Below are positions 58,759 to 64,000 of a stretch of 64,000 bases of DNA, piece by piece (the stretch's first letter is position 1; each line of letters begins with the position of its first letter). The DNA comes from Siphonodentalium dalli (taxonomy: Eukaryota > Mollusca > Scaphopoda > Gadilida > Siphonodentaliidae): the NCBI GenBank assembly GCA_032622095.1, contig CP136062.1, forward strand, positions 164,942,590 to 165,006,589. Direction: 5' to 3'. Below the pieces are notes generated by a model. That model was not told the origin of the DNA and did no database searches. It saw only the letters and a program-made list of their open reading frames with translations. Both the position numbers and the translations under genes were made by a program.

Positions 58759-60960
58759 CTATTTTTGACATGGGAGGCAGATAAAGACAGTTTCTTCGCT
58801 TTCTGTTGATGGATCACTCATGCCAGTTGGAAGACAATCTTGATGTATCCACATGGAACAGCTGTCACATTCAATCCATGTGTTGCCCAATTCAAGACAT
58901 TGGTCCTCATCCCATGTCATGTGGCAAGCCATGCACTGGAAGCTTTCAGAAACAGGTGATGCTGTTCCTTTGACTTTCCGTTTTCTGCCCTTTTGTTTAG
59001 CTTTTGTAGTTTTTTTCCCTGCTGTCTTCAATGAAATATTTTCCTTTTGTTTCATAAACTTTTCTTTTGCCTTCTTCTCTCTTTCTGCAAAATCTTTTGT
59101 AGACTGGATTTGTCGCAGTCCTAGTTTTCTTATTGCGTTATGTGATGTTAAATTGTCAGGGAGGTCAGACAGGAGTGTCCGTCTCTTTGCTTTTGGTTTT
59201 TCATTTACTTCAGGAAATTTTAGTGCCTTTACTATCACAGGTGATACTCTGGAAGTTACTGATGTAGATGGATTCTCCTTTGGTCTTTCAATGAGGCTAT
59301 CAGATTCCTCTTCAGCAGTAAGGCTTTCCTGTGATTCAACCGCGGTAGAACTTCCTTCATCAGGAGAACTTTCTTGTCCAAGCTCTGAACTGCTCTGCTG
59401 CAAGGCGACATCTGCTAAGATATCTAACAGAGACATTTCTGGAACATGTGATGGAGACACGACAGTGACGACAGGTACACATTTCCCTCTAGTAGAGTTG
59501 GCCATCTTATGTAGTTTTTGATAGGTATCGAAACCTGGTGACTGTCCTACAATGTTAAAACCTTCTTCAACACGACTCTCATATTTCTTCCTCACTGGAG
59601 TGGATATAACACTGTTATATACATCAAATGCTGTTTGTTCAGCTGAACTTGATGGTTCCTGTTCATTTGGAACTTGTGGCAGGGACTGTTCTGCAGGATC
59701 AACTCCAAATGTCAGACCTGGTTTTAAAGCTGATGACTTCACCTTTGATCTATCCACAGGATATATTCCTGAAGATTTGAAACTGTTTGAAATTGTCAGT
59801 GGTCGATAGAATTCATCGTAGGCTTCCTTCAGCTTTTCTGCAAACATCAGTTTGCCAATAGGTTGTCCTGGATTGTCTCTCGTGTGCTTTCTCACCACTT
59901 GCAGCCACTTTGTCTTAAGTGGACCAAACACACCTTTATCCAAAGGCTGCATCAGATGAGTCGCATTTGGCACTATTCGATATAGTTCAATTCCGAACTC
60001 TCTGGCTGCTTGAAACACTGTCATGTCAACATGACTGCTGACACTGTCAACTAACAGCAAAACTGGTCGATCCTTCCCTGCACATGCATTGACATGATTG
60101 ATGAACAGAAGAAATGAATTATTGTCCATCCACCCTTTTTTGGTGTAACATACAGCTCCACCTGGAATCCCTCCATTTAAAGGATTGTATGCCTTTGGAG
60201 GAGGTGCTGGGTAAATGTAGAATGGAGGCATAATGGATCCTGCAGCATTACCACAAAACATAACGGTCAACCTCTGTTTTGAATGCCCGCCTGAAACATG
60301 TGGTATATCATCTTTGTAATTGACTCTAGAAGGTCCGATAACTTTCCCAGCCTTGCTACCCATGTTGAACCCAGTTTCATCAGCATTCCAGATGCGCTCA
60401 GGTTTGTCAATTATATCAATGGTGTCCAAAAACTTTCCAAAATTACAATACCACTTATCAAAAGTGACTGCATTTACTTTAGCCCTGCAGGTTTCCAAAC
60501 CCTTTTCAATTCTCATTCCAATGATATGTTGGTTTCGTTGGAGAAAACTGTGAAACCAGTCATATCCGGGTCTCCCATCTTTGAACGGCGTAAGTCTTTT
60601 TTCTTCCATAATGATTTTTTCTACCAGATTGAGAATTTCATATATCTTCAAACCCATTCCACGCTTGGCCATTTCAGACAGCCATTCAGCAATAGCCTCC
60701 TCCTCTTCTTCATTGAAAATTGGTGCAGGGCCCCTTCTTGCATTAACTTCTAAATCTCCGGATGACCGTCTCTGAATAAAACTGTACGATAAATCATAAA
60801 GTTTTGCAGCTTTTCTTATTGATACCTTATTTTCTTCTATGTCATACAAGGCCCTCCTGGCTCTAGTTCTCTTGTTTGAAGTGGGTGATGTACATATAGA
60901 AGTGTGCTGATCATCGGAACCAACTACTGAGTTTGCAACAAGTTTCCGTTTTCTTCGATT
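58759..60960 (-). CDS. pogo/Tigger-like DDE transposase with C-terminal PHD finger (3' exon)
   Basis: The open exon runs from acceptor TTTCTACTTTCAG (intron side at 60961) to TAG 58759-58761, 733 codons. No ATG lies in frame before the first domain and a stop lies just beyond the acceptor, so an upstream exon must supply the start. Numbering from Y(+2)=2 of LYDIEENK: a psq-type HTH (KAAKLYDLSYSFIQRR, 14-29), a CENP-B-type second HTH (about 45-115), then a DDE_1 catalytic core with D157 (NADETG), D268 (LVDSVSSH) and D304 (QPLDKGVFGPLK). The last two are 35 residues apart. A Ser/Glu-rich linker and a Lys/Arg stretch (about 605-630, likely nuclear signal) follow, then a C4HC3 PHD finger (C639-C642, C661-C664, H669-C672, C691-C694). 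No internal stop or frameshift is seen. It would cut and paste TA-flanked pogo-type elements, or be a domesticated derivative; PHD fingers read histone tails. Foldback MITEs flank it on both sides. Confidence 0.88.
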   Translation of the reverse strand, partial: NRRKRKLVANSVVGSDDQHTSICTSPTSNKRTRARRALYDIEENKVSIRKAAKLYDLSYSFIQRRSSGDLEVNARRGPAPIFNEEEEEAIAEWLSEMAKRGMGLKIYEILNLVEKIIMEEKRLTPFKDGRPGYDWFHSFLQRNQHIIGMRIEKGLETCRAKVNAVTFDKWYCNFGKFLDTIDIIDKPERIWNADETGFNMGSKAGKVIGPSRVNYKDDIPHVSGGHSKQRLTVMFCGNAAGSIMPPFYIYPAPPPKAYNPLNGGIPGGAVCYTKKGWMDNNSFLLFINHVNACAGKDRPVLLLVDSVSSHVDMTVFQAAREFGIELYRIVPNATHLMQPLDKGVFGPLKTKWLQVVRKHTRDNPGQPIGKLMFAEKLKEAYDEFYRPLTISNSFKSSGIYPVDRSKVKSSALKPGLTFGVDPAEQSLPQVPNEQEPSSSAEQTAFDVYNSVISTPVRKKYESRVEEGFNIVGQSPGFDTYQKLHKMANSTRGKCVPVVTVVSPSHVPEMSLLDILADVALQQSSSELGQESSPDEGSSTAVESQESLTAEEESDSLIERPKENPSTSVTSRVSPVIVKALKFPEVNEKPKAKRRTLLSDLPDNLTSHNAIRKLGLRQIQSTKDFAEREKKAKEKFMKQKENISLKTAGKKTTKAKQKGRKRKVKGTASPVSESFQCMACHMTWDEDQCLELGNTWIECDSCSMWIHQDCLPTGMSDPSTESEETVFICLPCQK

Positions 60961-61670
60961 CTGAAAGTAGAAACAAAGTTAAGTGTGAAAGTCAGGCCAG
61001 GGTTTCTTAACCAGTGCACACATCAGGGGGGATCTCACCCAAAATCTGGGGACTCGAGACCAATTTAGACCTCAATAAAGTGTATCCTCTCATGATTGAT
61101 GTCTGTTGTATTTAAACTGGGCAAACAATTGTATGGAACAGTTGTAAATTGGTACGGGATAAGAAAATTAAATCTCTGTTTGGGGTTATAATTTACAAAA
61201 CAAACATTTGGGGTCAGTAAGTAAATATATGTTGGTAGGAAGTTAGTTTTTTTTGTGGACATATTCATATGGGAGAAACATGTCCACGTATGCAAAATCC
61301 ATACCTCTCTGTTACTTATGGTGCTTTTTGACCATATGCCAATTATAATTGTTTTTGAGGATCCAACAAAAAGTTTGGTATGCAGGCTTTAAGAGACCCA
61401 AGGTATTCACAGTGGGCACTGGGTAAACCATCAAACAATAGAAAAATATGTAAAAATTGAGGATCTTTGTCCCTTTAATAGCAGAAAAATTAACCAAATT
61501 GTAATGAAATTCAGTCTTCTGCTTCTTGATATTTTTAAGTTTATGGATTGCATACTTCAACAAAGATCAGAAAATAAGTGTGTGTTTTATTTGTCGTTTA
61601 TTCTATACAGAATTATATGTATTTTATTAACTAGTACATATCATTCAGTCTTCCCTGTTAATTAATTTAA
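60961..61670. other. Presumed intron/upstream of the transposase; no gene seen
   Basis: Starts with the acceptor of the transposase exon. GAGACCCAAGGTATTCACAGTGGG (shortened: GACCCAAGGTATTCACAG, 61394) and TTGTCCCTTTAATAG (61468) are fragments of the foldback family at 55571 and 63800. No upstream coding exon was identified. Confidence 0.4.
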
Positions 61671-62030
61671 AGGGGTACTGTACACTGAATCTGGCCTTTT
61701 ATGGGTGGATCTCCTATTATACTCAACAGAATACATATACATGTATATATGCAACAAATGAATGAATTTGAGCCATGGATTAGTGCAAAATACGCTCATG
61801 TGCTCTATGAAGGATGTTAACAACATTGTAATTATAATGAAAATGAATTAAAGAGACCCGAGTCATTAACTCATTTTCATTCTAGTTACCACGTTGTTTG
61901 CATTGTGCATATACCACACGAGTTGATTTTACACTAATCCATGGCTCAATTTCATTCATTTGATGGATATATTCTGTTGAGTATAAAAGAAGATGGTCCC
62001 ATAAATGGACAAATTTAATGTAGTCTACCT
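61671..62030. mobile_element. Foldback MITE, copy B, TTAA-flanked
   Basis: Borders TTAA at 61667-61670 and 62031-62034. Ends AGGGGTACTGTACACTG and the complement AGGTAGACTACATTAAATT are imperfectly inverted. Inner arms pair strongly (ATTATACTCAACAGAATA with TATTCTGTTGAGTATAAA; TGAGCCATGGATTAGTG with CACTAATCCATGGCTCA). 360 bp, no coding frame. Confidence 0.8.
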
Positions 62031-62890
62031 TTAAGGTTGCAGGGATGTAGGCTGTAGCAACAGGGGGTAACTAATGAGGATATTGTTGTTTTTAGACCAA
62101 AGTAGCATATTTTTCTATATTTAGTCTAAATTTATGTCTTAAATTGCTATCATTTGAAAATTGTCCAACTATAGGCAGGTGACTGGTTGGAAATATTCAA
62201 CAGTTTGGCTGGGGGGTTGCAGTTGCAGTTGGATATCAGTGTCCTCATAATGGATTTTCCATGTCTTAAATTTTAACTACAATAACCTACAACAATTTTT
62301 AGTGTATGTATATAAATGGTAATAAACACTTGAAAGTCTACCCATTGTAGGATTTTTTTTATAAAAAATTCTACAAATTATCAAAAGATTATTTTGAAAG
62401 CCATGCAAAACTTTGGGGTAGGATTTTGTATTTGACCTAAACATATCTGTAGATGGTCAATTAATAACACTGAAACATTTCGTTTCTAAAAATAAAAATT
62501 AATGAACCTATGTAAAGGTATTTTACACAAGTCTGGGTACATTTTTCACAGTTTTGGGAATTGCATAAAAATACTTGCAAAAATTCTGAACTTAAATGAA
62601 TAATTGATAGTTTCAACTGTTTTGATAGAAACGTCATATATAAAGGAAGGGAGTTGGAAATTTCAGAAAGGATATTGGCTACGTATAAATTATTCAGCTA
62701 TTATATTGTTGTGGAATTTACCAAAAGTTTGATAGAATTTTGGAAATAAACAAAAAACAAAAAAGGTATATCAGCAACTCAAGGCCTTTGAAGTGGATTC
62801 ATGCGGAATATGATATAATTCTGTCAAATTACTATCATCAACAAGTACATGAACAAATAGATTGACTTTGTACATATATCCATTATTAAT
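62031..62890. other. No gene seen
   Basis: AT-rich sequence without frames or clear repeat matches. Confidence 0.5.
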
Positions 62891-62892
62891 AA

Positions 62893-63679
62893 CTCTCCAA
62901 TAATGAGATTTTGCATGTGAAAACATTGTTTTTTTTATATGTAAACATCACTGTTACAGTGGAATTACCGATAAAAGTTAAAGGTGGATTATCTCTTTGT
63001 AAACATGTATTATATAGTTACCGGGGTATAAAATATTAGATTTGAATCGAAGACTCCTGTCCGGAAATGCTTATATCGATTAATATTAATTTTATTTCGA
63101 ATATTTTCTGGTCTAAAATGTTGTGTTTGTTCAGCTAACGAACAATAGTGGTTACTGTTAACATAGACCAGAAATTATATTGTGCAATTTTGTCACTAAT
63201 AAACGTTAATTATACTCATTATCGCTTATATCTGTGGAACAAGACAATACAAACAATCAATCTGTGACATTTGACATTCGTTACGTAGCCGTAGGAACAG
63301 CCCAGTGCTCTATATAGCAATACGGTCTCATCCGAATGGTCGGTTCTAAAAATAGTAACATAAATGGGCCCGATTTAATATTCGAAATAAAATCAATATT
63401 AATTGATAGAAGCTTTTCCGGACATAGGTCTTCAGTTCATATCTATTATTTTATACCCACGCAACTATTTAAAATTTGTTATTTAAAGAGATAATCCATC
63501 TTTAAAGATGATACCAACTGCAATAAAAATTTGAAGGTAAACATTAAAATTATTGAAAAATCATATTCAGACTAAAATAGTTACATTTGCTACACATATA
63601 GCTGTTTGTTGACATATTACTCTAACAGTTTTGTTTACATAACAATGTTTTCAACATGCAAAATTGCATTATTGGAGAA
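62893..63679. repeat. Long inverted repeat, ~220/300-bp arms
   Basis: Left arm 62893-63114 and right arm 63377-63679 are inverted. Matched words include CTCCAATAATG/CATTATTGGAG, GATTATCTCTTT/AAAGAGATAATC, GGGTATAAAAT/ATTTTATACCC, TGTCCGGAAA/TTTCCGGACA (right arm TTTTCCGGACA) and TTTTATTTCGAATATT/AATATTCGAAATAAAA. The right arm has about 80 extra bases. The loop (63115-63376) is unrelated. Probably a foldback-type element; its outermost ends are not certain. Confidence 0.8.
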
Positions 63680-64000
63680 CAAAGTTTATCTATTTACTCA
63701 GTATATTACTCCATCTTCTTAGTGTTGCTGTTTGCTGTGGTGTTACAAATTTATATATTTTTTGCACATTGCAAGTGCCTTGGGTCCCTTTAATAACATT
63801 TGTTAATTAAACAGGTGGCAGCTAGTGCAGTTGAAATTCAATGGTGGATCACCCACTCCCCCACAAAAGACCCTCTACTGGTAGCAACATTCCATGGGCA
63901 ACATGGCGAATGGTATTTCCTGGGGTCCGATTATATATTGGATAACTATATATATATAAATAATTTGTCAGCTATCAGTGTAACAATTGGATTGGAGTAC
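63680..64000. other. No gene seen
   Basis: Includes GCACATTGCAAGTGCCTTGGGTCCCTTTAAT (shortened: AAGTGCCTTGGGTCCC, 63773), a terminus-like word shared with 55571 and 61394 in inverted form. A (TA)n run lies near 63947-63957. Confidence 0.4.

Noticed and set aside
58853-59521. 222-codon plus-strand frame
   Set aside because: It lies wholly antisense to the transposase exon, whose domains and catalytic residues are clear on the minus strand.

Overview
The window looks like intergenic and intronic DNA from an animal nuclear genome, most likely a marine bivalve mollusc. It is AT-rich, has almost no long reading frames, and is dense in non-autonomous transposons. One tRNA-derived SINE has the tail style of metazoan/bivalve SINEs, and there are several copies of the 'AGCTCACCTGAG' hairpin-headed repeat that I associate with molluscs. 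The species call is inference. Splice-like exon ends (CAG/GT) and TATA/CCAAT-type signals fit a eukaryote; nothing bacterial or viral was seen.

Layout. 1-21.7 kb is a patchwork of dispersed repeats and well-bounded elements: a FLYWCH zinc-finger frame (3.4-3.8 kb, minus), a SINE with a 15-bp target duplication (4.1-4.5 kb), an element with 20-bp perfect terminal inverted repeats (4.5-5.1 kb), two hAT-type elements with exact 8-bp target duplications (8.9-10.3 and 18.9-19.9 kb), a TA-flanked MITE (13.9-14.4 kb), candidate short exons at 11.5-13.6 kb, and a duplicated block with a tRNA-like segment (10.6 and 18.1 kb). 25.37-48.24 kb is one tandem satellite array: about 113 monomers of 201/202 bp in two classes, arranged in higher-order units, most monomers carrying a perfect or near-perfect 22-26 bp dyad. 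A foldback element abuts its left edge, and diverged sequence arms lie in inverted orientation on the two sides (about 21.7-24.2 and 48.6-50.8 kb). 50.8-64 kb holds a MULE-type MITE with a 9-bp target duplication, a HIRAN-like terminal exon, a pogo/Tigger-like transposase exon with a C-terminal PHD finger, and several foldback elements.

Function. The only convincing protein-coding segments are the transposase exon (58759-60960, minus), the HIRAN-like exon (56799-57329, minus) and the FLYWCH frame. A 227-bp palindromic MITE with TA target duplication and a CAGTA terminus lies 1.1 kb beyond the transposase 3' end and is a plausible substrate of this transposase type. The many small frames inside the satellite are by-products of the repeat and are not listed as genes.
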